The notes under the pieces are model-generated. The model was not told where the DNA came from. It did no database searches and worked only from the letters and a program-made list of their open reading frames with translations. The position numbers and the translations under genes are program-made. DNA of 64,000 bases from Candidatus Electrothrix rattekaaiensis (GTDB taxonomy: Bacteria > Desulfobacterota > Desulfobulbia > Desulfobulbales > Desulfobulbaceae): assembly GCA_032595675.1 (NCBI GenBank), contig JAVQMD010000001.1, positions 1,396,640-1,460,639 of the forward strand, written 5' to 3'. Positions 8,754-17,362 of the stretch are shown in pieces. Each line of letters opens with the position of its first letter. The stretch's first letter is position 1.

Positions 8754-9681
8754 ATTAAGTACTTCCTTGGTTTTGTGCCGTACGCCATTTCAAGCACTAT
8801 TGCTAAAAGCAGTTTTGGTAGAGGAAAATGTTACAGATTATCACCTTGTGTATTTGACACAGGACGATTCGGAAGAAGATCATTATTATTATAATAAACT
8901 ATCTGAAAACGCTTCTCAAGCTTACTATCTTTACCAGCATAAGAAAAAATTTGATATTTTTAATCATATTGAAATATATCGAAAGGTTTTTTTTATGAAC
9001 ATCGCTCCAGAATACCATAAAATTTTTATATCAAGTATAAGCAGTCTTGCACTTCGTAAAGTTGCTTCTCATTATAAAGAGGCTGAAATCATATCGTTTG
9101 ACGATGGGTCTGGACATATTAATAAGCATACATTGATTGCAGGTAGGCGACCTGCAATCAGAATGAGAGTTTATGAAAAGCTTTTTCGTGTACCAACAGT
9201 GGAGAAGTTTAAATGTAAAATACATCGACATTATTCAGTATACCCGCATCTTGATCATATAATGCCGAGAGATATCATTCGATATGTTAACCCATTCGGA
9301 AGTTTGAAATTATTGAGAAGTAAAGCAGCAGGACCGACATTTTTTATTGGACAACCATACCCGGCAAATTATCCGGTTGATAAACTTATGGTATTTCTGC
9401 GAGAGCAAAAAATAGATTATTATGTAAAACATCCACGAGAAGCTCAACCTCTTGTACCAGATATACCACTGTTGAAAAAAAACGGAAAAATAGCCGAAGA
9501 GGCGATATTTAAAACGAGTAAAGGGAAAATTCCACGAATTATTGGCGGTTTTAGTTCAGTGCTTTTTAATATTCCGCATGATCAGGCGAAAAAGATTATG
9601 TTAGTAATCAAGGATGATGTTACTGCAAAATACTATAGTGAATTAGCCATTCAGGCAGGTTGCAAGGTGGTATTTTTTTGA
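8746..9681 (+). CDS. glycosyltransferase family 52 (sialyltransferase-like)
   Basis: This 311-residue protein overlaps the end of the DUF4910 gene by 8 nt. The start VLCRTPFQALL, the central ISFDDGSGHI, then GQPYP, YYVKHPRE and FSSVLFNIP follow the order of GT52 enzymes, which include bacterial lipooligosaccharide alpha-2,3-sialyltransferases. GT52 enzymes use CMP-activated nonulosonates, and PseI is encoded 5 kb upstream. The natural inference is that this enzyme transfers pseudaminic acid (or a derivative) onto the glycan. No transmembrane segment is seen, so it probably acts on the cytoplasmic face. Confidence 0.8.
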   Translation: MVKLSTSLVLCRTPFQALLLKAVLVEENVTDYHLVYLTQDDSEEDHYYYNKLSENASQAYYLYQHKKKFDIFNHIEIYRKVFFMNIAPEYHKIFISSISSLALRKVASHYKEAEIISFDDGSGHINKHTLIAGRRPAIRMRVYEKLFRVPTVEKFKCKIHRHYSVYPHLDHIMPRDIIRYVNPFGSLKLLRSKAAGPTFFIGQPYPANYPVDKLMVFLREQKIDYYVKHPREAQPLVPDIPLLKKNGKIAEEAIFKTSKGKIPRIIGGFSSVLFNIPHDQAKKIMLVIKDDVTAKYYSELAIQAGCKVVFF

Positions 9682-9797
9682 CGCCTCAAATTTCATTTTT
9701 CTGAGTTATTCTTGTGATATTGAAGAGTTCTGCAATTTTTTTATTCCGTCATGGCTCAGATTATCAAGCCACCAGATGATTATTTAGGAGATTTGTA

Positions 9798-10541
9798 ATG
9801 AGTGACTTGATTGATTTAGCTAAAAAGCATGGTACAGATAAGTGGGGTAGACATTTCTACGCGAAGTATTACGACACTTATTTGAGCAAGTTTAGAAACC
9901 AAAAACTGAACTTATTGGAAATAGGGGTTGGGGGGTATGAAAATCCATCAGAAGGAGGTGATTCCCTTCGTATGTGGAAGGAATATTTTCCTAAAGGAAA
10001 TATTGTCGGTATAGATATTCATGACAAATCCTCGTTATCAGAAAGTCGCATACAAATATTTCAAGGAAGCCAAGATGATAGGGATTTTCTTCAACATGTA
10101 GTTTCTAAAGTGGGAGGCGTTGATATCATTATAGATGACGGAAGTCATGTGAATAGCCATGTATTGACTTCTTTTGAAATTTTGTTTCCTTTGTTGTCTG
10201 AGAATGGAATATATGTAGTAGAAGATACCCAGACTTCATATTGGCCGCATCGTGGAGGAGATAGCTTTAATTTGAACAATAAAAAATGTTCAATGGGTTT
10301 TTTAAAATCATTAGTTGACGGTCTCAATTATCAAGAATTTGATAATCCATTTTATAGCCCAAGTTATACAGATAAAAATATCACAGGAATATCCTTCTTT
10401 CATAATATTGTTTTTATTGAAAAAGGAAAAAACAATGAAGGAAGCAATATCTGTAAAAATAATAGAATGGGACAAAAGACTATAGGGCAGAATATAAGAT
10501 ATTGGAAGAGATTTCTTTCCTCATTACTACTTAGACATTAA
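9798..10541 (+). CDS. SAM-dependent sugar O-methyltransferase-like protein (MycE-type)
   Basis: This 247-residue protein starts at ATG 9798 after a TAGGAG site. It has HGTDKWGRHFYAKYYDTYL, LLEIGVGGYENPSEGGDSLRMW, GIDIHDKS, IIDDGSHVN and YVVEDTQTSYWP. These match class I methyltransferases related to the mycinamicin/desosamine sugar O-methyltransferases, with the acidic residues that bind the catalytic metal. It probably methylates a sugar hydroxyl of the surface glycan. It is followed by a 400-bp gene-free stretch bearing an inverted-repeat element. Confidence 0.78.
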   Translation: MSDLIDLAKKHGTDKWGRHFYAKYYDTYLSKFRNQKLNLLEIGVGGYENPSEGGDSLRMWKEYFPKGNIVGIDIHDKSSLSESRIQIFQGSQDDRDFLQHVVSKVGGVDIIIDDGSHVNSHVLTSFEILFPLLSENGIYVVEDTQTSYWPHRGGDSFNLNNKKCSMGFLKSLVDGLNYQEFDNPFYSPSYTDKNITGISFFHNIVFIEKGKNNEGSNICKNNRMGQKTIGQNIRYWKRFLSSLLLRH

Positions 10542-10602
10542 CTCGTGATAATTTTACAGAGATAATCATTTTTTTAACACAATGTAAAAAAATCGTAAAT
10601 CT

Positions 10603-10921
10603 GGCATGCTTCATATGCCCCTCAAAAGTAGTTGACACTTATACGCAAGAGCTGTGCTAAGTTGTCGTCACAGAGCAATGGTGGTAAAAATTTAACCTAA
10701 TGATTTTACAGCAATTGCAACATTTTTCTTGTTTGAGTCGAGACTTAGGGAGAAGGAAAATAATACTTGTCCAGTTGTTCAGGATGCCCTACGGGTGTCT
10801 ATTTCGAAATTGCAACGGTATGAGCATTGATGCCATTCGTCGGTAATATATTCTGGATGATTATTTTCTTCCGCTCCCCTTAGCTCATGCAAAAAGTGTC
10901 AACCGGCATATGAAGCATGCC
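10603..10921. mobile_element. 319-bp inverted-repeat-bounded element (possible MITE or IS remnant)
   Basis: A perfect 17-bp inverted repeat (GGCATGCTTCATATGCC at 10603-10619 and its reverse complement at 10905-10921) bounds the stretch. Just inside lies a second perfect 10-bp inverted pair, GTTGACACTT at 10631-10640 and AAGTGTCAAC at 10894-10903. No open frame of useful length lies between them. Nested terminal repeats with a non-coding core suggest a non-autonomous transposable element or a decayed insertion sequence. The TGTCAA-like inner ends resemble some IS ends, but I cannot name a family. It ends 22 nt before the next gene's ATG. Confidence 0.55.
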
Positions 10922-10942
10922 AACTTCTTTGGGTACTAATTG

Positions 10943-11878
10943 ATGCCTTCACTACTTACTATAGGAATACCAACTTTTAATCGTTCTCGATGTATAGTTA
11001 ATCTAATTGACAATCTTTTACTCAATGATATCAAAGATCTAGTTGACATCGTTATTATAGATGACGGCTCAAGTGACGACACCTACAGTTTACTGCTGAA
11101 CCATTCAGCATTTCTTCTGGAAAACTTTTCTCTCGTTTCAAATGGTACAAATAAAGGATACGCGAATGTTTTTATACGAATGTTTGTAGAATGCAGAACA
11201 GAGTATTTAATGATGATGGCTGATGATGACTGTGTGCTATTCGAAAATATTCAGACACTTATAAGTTATTTGCAAAAAAACAAACCAGACTTTCTTTCTA
11301 CTCAATTTATTTCTAATGGCAAAGTGTATCGCGGTAAAAATAAAAACTCTCGAATTAACCCGAAAGAGTTTTTTATGGCATCTGCTCATGCTCCTGGTCT
11401 TGTGTATCGAGTTAAAGCATGCTCTAACTGTCTAGGGATAATGCGTAAACGTGCTGATGCAAACAGATCGGATACAATAATATACCCACAGGTGGTTATG
11501 CTTATTATTTTGTTGTCGGAAAGGTTGAAGTGCTGGTGGCTCGCTTTACCGATAGCTTCTCAGGGAGAGGCTGCACCTTCTGGAATAAGAGATAAAAAAT
11601 CAGGTGAAGCATATTGGTCCTTATGCTCTCGATGGCATCAATTGGTGGACTTTGATGAATTACTTAGTGGACTGTTTCCTGAGAGATATGAGGTAGTGCT
11701 ATCAATGGTGCAGGCGAATAGAGAGCGAGTTTTTGGTCATTTGCTTACGGCGTTAGAAGAGGAACAACCTGAGTTGCGTATTGCTTTTGATCGAACTGCC
11801 CGACGCTATTATTTTAACAAAATAGTAAAGAAAATAATATGTTATGATTTTTTCATTAAGTTGAAAGGGTGTCTGTAG
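10943..11878 (+). CDS. family 2 glycosyltransferase
   Basis: This 311-residue protein starts at ATG 10943; a TTG directly before it is also in frame. The GT-A Rossmann half is clear: LTIGIPTFNR, VDIVIIDDGSSDDT, then GTNKGYANVF and the DXD-type metal site ADDDC near residue 90. The rest is acceptor-binding and less conserved. It probably adds one sugar to the lipid-linked glycan at the cytoplasmic membrane. The start lies only 22 nt downstream of the inverted-repeat element, so the native promoter or upstream coupling may have been replaced. Confidence 0.82.
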   Translation: MPSLLTIGIPTFNRSRCIVNLIDNLLLNDIKDLVDIVIIDDGSSDDTYSLLLNHSAFLLENFSLVSNGTNKGYANVFIRMFVECRTEYLMMMADDDCVLFENIQTLISYLQKNKPDFLSTQFISNGKVYRGKNKNSRINPKEFFMASAHAPGLVYRVKACSNCLGIMRKRADANRSDTIIYPQVVMLIILLSERLKCWWLALPIASQGEAAPSGIRDKKSGEAYWSLCSRWHQLVDFDELLSGLFPERYEVVLSMVQANRERVFGHLLTALEEEQPELRIAFDRTARRYYFNKIVKKIICYDFFIKLKGCL

Positions 11879-11960
11879 CGACTTATTTTAAAAAAAATTA
11901 AACTGATGATAAGGGTTTCAAGTCTACCCATAACCTGGATAACTTAAAAACGAAGAAAAA

Positions 11961-12641
11961 ATGAATTTAATAAAAGAATTATTTAGGAAGATTTTATTGC
12001 AGTCGCCAATTAAGCATTATGCTTTTTATCGATATGAATATAATTTTACACCTTCTCAATTGTCTTATTTGCTAAATTGTTTGAATGCAACAAAAGATAT
12101 AAAAGGTAATTGTGTCGAAATTGGTTGCGCATATGGGAATACAACGGTTTTTTTGAATAAACATATGGAGTATTCAGGGATTAACAAACCGTATATATGT
12201 ATTGATACTTTTACCGGTTTCACCGATAAAGATATAGCCTATGAAGTGCAGAATAGAGACAAAACGAACGATATGTTTTCAACGGCTTTTCTTTATAATT
12301 CGAAGAAAAGATTTGATCAAACAATGGCGTTTAACAAAGTAACAATGGTTACTTCATATCAGGCGGACATAAAAGATTTTGATTTATCTCGCCTTGGAGA
12401 AATATCTTTTTGTCTTTTTGATGTTGATTTATATCACCCCACGATTACAGCTCTCCCGCAATTGTACCAGCAGTTATCTCCAGGAGGTATTTTAATAATT
12501 GACGACTGTATCCCCGACAATCGGTTCGATGGAGCATATCAGGCATATGAAGAATTTTGTGCTACAAATAATTTCACTTCTGAAATCGTTGAGGAAAAAT
12601 TAGGTGTAATTAGAAAAATATCAGAAACACAAGGAAAATGA
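11961..12641 (+). CDS. TylF/MycF-family O-methyltransferase
   Basis: This 226-residue class I methyltransferase has GNCVEIGCAYGNTTVFLN near residue 49, ICIDTFTGF, FDVDLYHPT and LIIDDCIPDNRFDGA. These are hallmarks of the macrocin O-methyltransferase (TylF) family, with the metal-binding aspartates in the last motif. It probably methylates a sugar hydroxyl in the glycan. It ends one base before the next gene's GTG start. Confidence 0.82.
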   Translation: MNLIKELFRKILLQSPIKHYAFYRYEYNFTPSQLSYLLNCLNATKDIKGNCVEIGCAYGNTTVFLNKHMEYSGINKPYICIDTFTGFTDKDIAYEVQNRDKTNDMFSTAFLYNSKKRFDQTMAFNKVTMVTSYQADIKDFDLSRLGEISFCLFDVDLYHPTITALPQLYQQLSPGGILIIDDCIPDNRFDGAYQAYEEFCATNNFTSEIVEEKLGVIRKISETQGK

Positions 12642-12642
12642 T

Positions 12643-13608
12643 GTGCCCACATTTAGCGTTATTATCCCTCTGTACAATAAGCTCGCTTATATAGGGCGAT
12701 CCGTTGAAAGTGTACTGGTTCAGTCATTCAAAGATTTTGAACTTATAGTTATTGATGACGGTTCAACGGATGGAAGTAGCGAGGAACTCCTCGATATTAA
12801 AGATGAACGACTACATATCCTTCGAAAGGAAAACCAGGGTGTCGGTAAAGCCAGAAATACAGGAATGCAACATGCTGAAGGACAATGGATTGCATTTCTT
12901 GATGCTGATGATGCATGGATGCCGGAGCATCTTTCTGAACTACGGAGAGTGACCGAAGCATTTCCGAGTGCCGGATTGATCTCGACTCGCTGTGTTGAAT
13001 CTGCCACCGCCGATCTGTCTGTAGCTGATAAACAGAAATCAGTACCCTCATCTATTCGCTCCGTTGATTATTTTTATGAAGCGTCTAAGAACATAGGTTT
13101 TGTGAATTCCACATCAACTGCAATAAACAAAGATGTTTTTGTTAAACTGGGTGGTTTTACATCTGCTGTTGCTGGAGAGGATCTTGAGTACTGGGCACGT
13201 ATAGCACTGCATTATCCTGTTGCCGTATCAGACCGCGTAACTTGTTTCTATTTTCGATCTACAGGCGGTGTGATGGAGAAATTGTCAACGAATAGGATGC
13301 GGGAGCCAAAGGGGTTGACGAGAATACGAGATCTTTCTGCATCTGTTGCTATGCTATGCGATTACTTTGAAAAAGACCCTTCACTGCAAAGGAACCCCAG
13401 TATTGTTGCTTATATTAACAGTCGGGTGGAAAATGCGGTTCGTGGAGCATTGTATAGAGGTAATCCCAAGTTGGCTAAGAGTTACTTTCAATTCATGCAA
13501 AAGCCGATCAATAGAAAACAGAGGGTATATAGTTTGCTGCTTACGCTTCCATGTGTTGTACTCCAAGCAGCAGTTATGGGGTACAACTGGGCCAAAAGCT
13601 TGTGCTGA
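12643..13608 (+). CDS. family 2 glycosyltransferase
   Basis: This 321-residue protein starts at GTG 12643, directly after the TylF-like stop. It has FSVIIPLYNK, ELIVIDDGSTDGS, GVGKARNTGMQHAEGQWIAFLDADDAW and a second acidic site GEDLEYWAR, typical of GT2 polysaccharide transferases. The C-terminal ~30 residues are hydrophobic (LLLTLPCVVLQAAVM) and may anchor it to the membrane. The sugar donor is not predictable. GC content is higher than in its immediate neighbours. Confidence 0.85.
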   Translation: MPTFSVIIPLYNKLAYIGRSVESVLVQSFKDFELIVIDDGSTDGSSEELLDIKDERLHILRKENQGVGKARNTGMQHAEGQWIAFLDADDAWMPEHLSELRRVTEAFPSAGLISTRCVESATADLSVADKQKSVPSSIRSVDYFYEASKNIGFVNSTSTAINKDVFVKLGGFTSAVAGEDLEYWARIALHYPVAVSDRVTCFYFRSTGGVMEKLSTNRMREPKGLTRIRDLSASVAMLCDYFEKDPSLQRNPSIVAYINSRVENAVRGALYRGNPKLAKSYFQFMQKPINRKQRVYSLLLTLPCVVLQAAVMGYNWAKSLC

Positions 13609-13663
13609 AGGCAAGGTGTCGATAAAATAAACAATTAGCTATTGCATAGAGAGGTTTGTAGGC

Positions 13664-14464
13664 ATGATTATTTATGCAACAATGTCGGTAAAAGATGAAG
13701 CGGATATACTTAGCCACACCATTGAGAATGCCCTGACATGGATCGATAAAATTTTTGTCGTTGACAATGGAAGTGATGATTCTACTCAAGAAATATTAAA
13801 ACAATACGGAGATCGTGTCATTTTACTAGCGACTTTTTATGGTGCCTTTCATAGTGGCTTAAAGTCGATACCTTTCAACTGGGTGAACAGTATTCAGTCT
13901 TACCCACAGGCGGATTGGTGGTGTGTTATGGATGCTGATGAGGTTTATTTTGATAATCCACGACGTTTTTTGACGAGTGTACCGGAATATTTCGGGCAAG
14001 TATGCACAAACACTATAGAGTTCATTGGATTAAAAGAGGCTGAGTCTCCTTTAGAGCCGAGCAGTTACTCTCACTATATTCCGATTGATTGGTCTGAAAC
14101 GAGATTTTACAGGAATACTAAAGCATTGAGATGGTGCATGTATAGTGACAATGGACCATGAGGTGCTAGAGCGACATATCATAAACGTATTAGAGTTCTG
14201 CATTTTCCATTTCGTTCAGAAGCACACATTCGAAAACGCATTGAGTCGAGAAATATAAATCGAGAGATATCTGGAATCCCTTGGCATAATTCAAACTTTG
14301 CTAGTGTTGAGTCCCTTGTTTTTGAATATAATAAAGAAAACCGAGTTATTAATAATGGGGAGCTGGAGTTTTTAGATACAGTACAAAATTTTCTTACATC
14401 GCCTCGGCAGAGACTGACAAGATTACTGAAAATAATTGCATACAAAATGAGATTGCTTCAATAG
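13664..14464 (+). pseudogene. family 2 glycosyltransferase interrupted by in-frame TGA
   Basis: Residues 1-165 form a GT2 catalytic part (MSVKDEADILSHTIENAL, VVDNGSDDST, MDADEVYFDNP). An in-frame TGA at 14159-14161 ends it, but the same frame stays open for another 100 codons to the TAG at 14462. The continuation (GARATYHKRIRVLHFPFRS and onward, with FRSEAHIRKRI) looks like the normal C-terminal region of this subfamily. A single CGA-to-TGA or TGG-to-TGA change or a sequencing error would explain it. As read, the product would be truncated by about 40 percent. Confidence 0.7.
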
Positions 14465-14498
14465 TTTTCTGATTACAAAGATAACAAGCGAGGAATAA

Positions 14499-15282
14499 AT
14501 GATACCAATAGAAATGATTAAGAAGGTTGCTATAGATATAGGTCAGTTCCATAACTTCCGTCGAGTTTATCGCTTTTTTTAAACGACAAAATATTAAAGA
14601 GACAGAAATACTTTTATCTCAGTTAACTGCATTGAATCTTAAGGGAAAACTCGTTTTTGACATAGGTGCTAATGTTGGTTTGGTTTCAGAGGTTCTGTTA
14701 AGAACAGGTGCCCGTGTAGTAGCAATTGAGCCAAATATTTCATTACTACCGGAGCTACAGGCCCGATGTGTAAACAAGGATCACTTGACGGTGCTACCCA
14801 TTGCAATATCATCAAATGTGAAAATAGAGAAGTTCTAGATTCCACAATACGCTGGTCAAGCAAGTTTTTCAGAATCTTGGTCGGATAGTTTAGAGCCGAT
14901 GAAAAAAACTTATGTACCTGCCTTAACATTTCAGGAATTGTTTAATGTATTCGGTATACCATACTATGTGAAAATTGATGTTGAAGGACATGAACTTGAT
15001 GTGTTTCGTGGTATGAAGACACAGGTGCCTCTTGTTTCCTTTGAATTTCATATGGACCAGAAGAGGGTGGAAGAAGCTTTGAAAATAATGAAGCAGTATA
15101 GAATGTTAGGTGATTTCACAGTAAATATTATTTTTGAGGGTGACAGAAGTCAATATTTCAAAGAAGCTATTTCATACACAGCTTTTGAAGAAAAATTTGA
15201 ATCATTATGCGCTCAAAAAAATAAGCGAAGGAAAGCATATGGGCAATGCTTCATGCAGGCACTGCCAGCCAGCCCCCTGTGA
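14499..15282 (+). pseudogene. FkbM-family methyltransferase with frameshift and internal stop
   Basis: The gene starts at ATG 14499 after a GAGGAA site and reads MIPIEMIKKVAIDIG, then is frameshifted in the seven-T run 14574-14580; six T would keep the frame. It continues with LVFDIGANVGLVSEVLLRTGARVVAIEP, the FkbM SAM motif, to an in-frame TAG at 14836. It reopens in the same frame with YAGQASFSESW and VKIDVEGHELDVFRGM, the second FkbM motif. Two independent lesions suggest true decay or poor sequence here. The end overlaps the following GT4 start (GTGA). Confidence 0.75.
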
Positions 15283-16376
15283 AGATCACACAAATCTCAT
15301 ACACCGGTTTCGGTGGACTAGGTAGCGTAGCTTTCTCGCTAGTTGCTGCTGATAAATCGCAAGAGCATAGCTGGCAGGTAGCTTTCATCGGTGACCAAGA
15401 GCTGGATGCTTCCTATCCGGCTCGCTGTGAACAGTATAGCGTTGAGTATGCCGCATTTAGAACAAAGCCCGGTAGGCCGTATAGTGCTTGGATTGCCTTG
15501 GCCCGATGGCTCGGCAAAAAACGTCCTGAAGTAGTGATCTGTCACTCCAGCACATCCATTTTAGCCTGTAGATGGTATAGTTGGTTGCATCGAGCAAAGT
15601 TAATAGCGGTTGAACATACACCAAACCAAGTGAAAACCCGAAATGAGTGGGCGGCAAGTCGAATGTGCATGTTGCTGGCGGACAAGGTGGTGGTGCTGAC
15701 CGAAGAATATCGAAATGAACTGCAAATGGCATATGGCAGATTGTTTCGAACCAAAAAGGTACTGGTTATACCTAACGGGATAGATACAGCGGTTTTTTAC
15801 CCGAAGGCGACTCATGAAACCGGAAAAAAGACTAGAATTCGGCTTGGCATGGCGGCACGTTTTTTCTTCAGCAAGCGGCAGGATTTGTTGATTGCTGTTA
15901 TGGAGAGACTGGCCGAGCTACATACTCAATTTTATTTTGAATTGGTGCTGGCGGGTGACGGTAGCGAGTTCGAGAGTGTAAAAAAACAGGCAGAAGCCAG
16001 TCCGGTTGCTTCTCAAGTTTCTTTCGAAGGACTGCTGAGTGAAAATGATATTGCTCCTTGGTTACGAGAGCTGGATATTTATGTTCATGCGACAGAGGGT
16101 GAAACTTTAAGTACCTCACTGTTGCAAGCTATGGCAACTGGCCTGCCGATTATAGCTTCGGATATTCCCGGTGTGAAAAATCTATTAGGTTCACCCGAGC
16201 AATATGGAATTTGTGTGCGGAATGAAGTTGAAACTTTCACACAGGCTGTTTTTAGACTGGTGAATGAACCTGATTTGGCCTCTGTCCTCGGTCGAAGTGC
16301 AAGGGAACGCGTTGTTATAACCTACAGTAGTACGGTTATGCTAAAACGTTACCTTGATATTATCTGTAGCGTCTGA
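15279..16376 (+). CDS. family 4 glycosyltransferase
   Basis: The likely start is GTG 15279, overlapping the upstream stop, which gives MKITQISYTGFGGLGSVAF and 365 residues. An upstream ATG at 15246 would add 11 residues without similarity. GT-B features include VEHTPNQVKTRNEWA, VIPNGIDTAVFYP, RLGMAARFFFSKRQDLLI, LAGDGSEFES and the GT4 nucleotide-sugar motif EGETLSTSLLQAMATGLPII. It is a retaining transferase, probably working on the cytoplasmic face of the inner membrane. Donor and acceptor are unknown. Confidence 0.87.
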   Translation: MKITQISYTGFGGLGSVAFSLVAADKSQEHSWQVAFIGDQELDASYPARCEQYSVEYAAFRTKPGRPYSAWIALARWLGKKRPEVVICHSSTSILACRWYSWLHRAKLIAVEHTPNQVKTRNEWAASRMCMLLADKVVVLTEEYRNELQMAYGRLFRTKKVLVIPNGIDTAVFYPKATHETGKKTRIRLGMAARFFFSKRQDLLIAVMERLAELHTQFYFELVLAGDGSEFESVKKQAEASPVASQVSFEGLLSENDIAPWLRELDIYVHATEGETLSTSLLQAMATGLPIIASDIPGVKNLLGSPEQYGICVRNEVETFTQAVFRLVNEPDLASVLGRSARERVVITYSSTVMLKRYLDIICSV

Positions 16377-16414
16377 CGGTAAGAAGAATCATATATTGAA
16401 ACGTTAATTCGCGT

Positions 16415-17362
16415 ATGAAAAAAATAGCACCACTTCAGGATCTAAGAGGAATAGCAGTGTTATTAGTTGTGATGCTGCATGCACAGGCTATAACAGGATA
16501 CGCTATTTTTCCCTATTCATTTGGTGCGATCGGGGTTGAAATCTTTTTTATAATTAGTGGCTTTATTATGGCCTCTATACATGGGCATGACAAAGGTGTT
16601 TCTGAATTTTTTCTTTTTTTGAAGAAAAGAGTAGCTCGAATATTTCCTCTATACTGGTTTATATTATTTTTTTTTATGTCAGCTATTCTATATGCGGGAA
16701 AAGGTGGCGACTATCACAGGAATAGTGGCAATATAATTTTAAACATATTTTTACTTAATGATCCAAGTTTATCTATCCACCCATATGCTTGGTCTTTAGT
16801 TTACGAGATGTTTTATTATTATATATTTTCAGTTTTTGTAATTTTATTTGGCCTCCCAGTAATCATTCCTGCATTATTACTAATTTTACTTCCAGTTATT
16901 TTTACTAGTAACTCTACTGACAGAGATATTATTTTTTTGTCTCATTACAATATATACTTTGGGATTGGTTTATTTTTTGGTTACTATTGGGAAAAAATTA
17001 AATTCAAGATCATACATAGTTTTATTCCGTTTTTCTTGTTTATATGCATGATACTATACTCATTTTACGGATCAAATGCGTTGTGTAGCCTCATTCTATG
17101 TATATTTTTTTTCATTTCATATGTAATGCGTGGTAAGTCTATAAAATATATAAATTATATAGGCACTGCAAGCTACTCTATATATTTATCGCATGCTCTG
17201 GTGATTCCGGTAGCAATATCCTGTGTACAAAGCAATCTTGCATATTATCCGCTCCTTGTGTTGCTTTGCTTGATATTCGGGGTAGTTACCCATGAGTATA
17301 TTGAAAAATATCTCGTATTGTTTGCAGGAGATGCTTTAGGTGTTAGAAGGACTAGAAAGTGA
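16415..17362 (+). CDS. acyltransferase-3 family membrane protein (OafA-like)
   Basis: This 315-residue protein is very hydrophobic with about ten membrane spans. It opens with LQDLRGIAVLLVVMLHA, the conserved RG and the catalytic histidine of the family, then GVEIFFIISGFIMA and KKRVARIFPLYW. Such proteins O-acetylate surface sugars using an acyl donor taken through the membrane. The coding region is strongly AT-rich compared with the flanking GT4 genes, a sign of separate acquisition. It overlaps the next gene's GTG start by GTGA. Confidence 0.88.
   Translation: MKKIAPLQDLRGIAVLLVVMLHAQAITGYAIFPYSFGAIGVEIFFIISGFIMASIHGHDKGVSEFFLFLKKRVARIFPLYWFILFFFMSAILYAGKGGDYHRNSGNIILNIFLLNDPSLSIHPYAWSLVYEMFYYYIFSVFVILFGLPVIIPALLLILLPVIFTSNSTDRDIIFLSHYNIYFGIGLFFGYYWEKIKFKIIHSFIPFFLFICMILYSFYGSNALCSLILCIFFFISYVMRGKSIKYINYIGTASYSIYLSHALVIPVAISCVQSNLAYYPLLVLLCLIFGVVTHEYIEKYLVLFAGDALGVRRTRK

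Noticed and set aside
12752-13630. Several short frames opposite or out of phase with the GT2 gene
   Set aside because: All are shadows of the conserved glycosyltransferase frame.
14159-14161. Selenocysteine codon in the GT2 gene
   Set aside because: No SECIS-like hairpin was recognised just after the TGA, and glycosyltransferases have no known selenocysteine. A mutation or read error is simpler.
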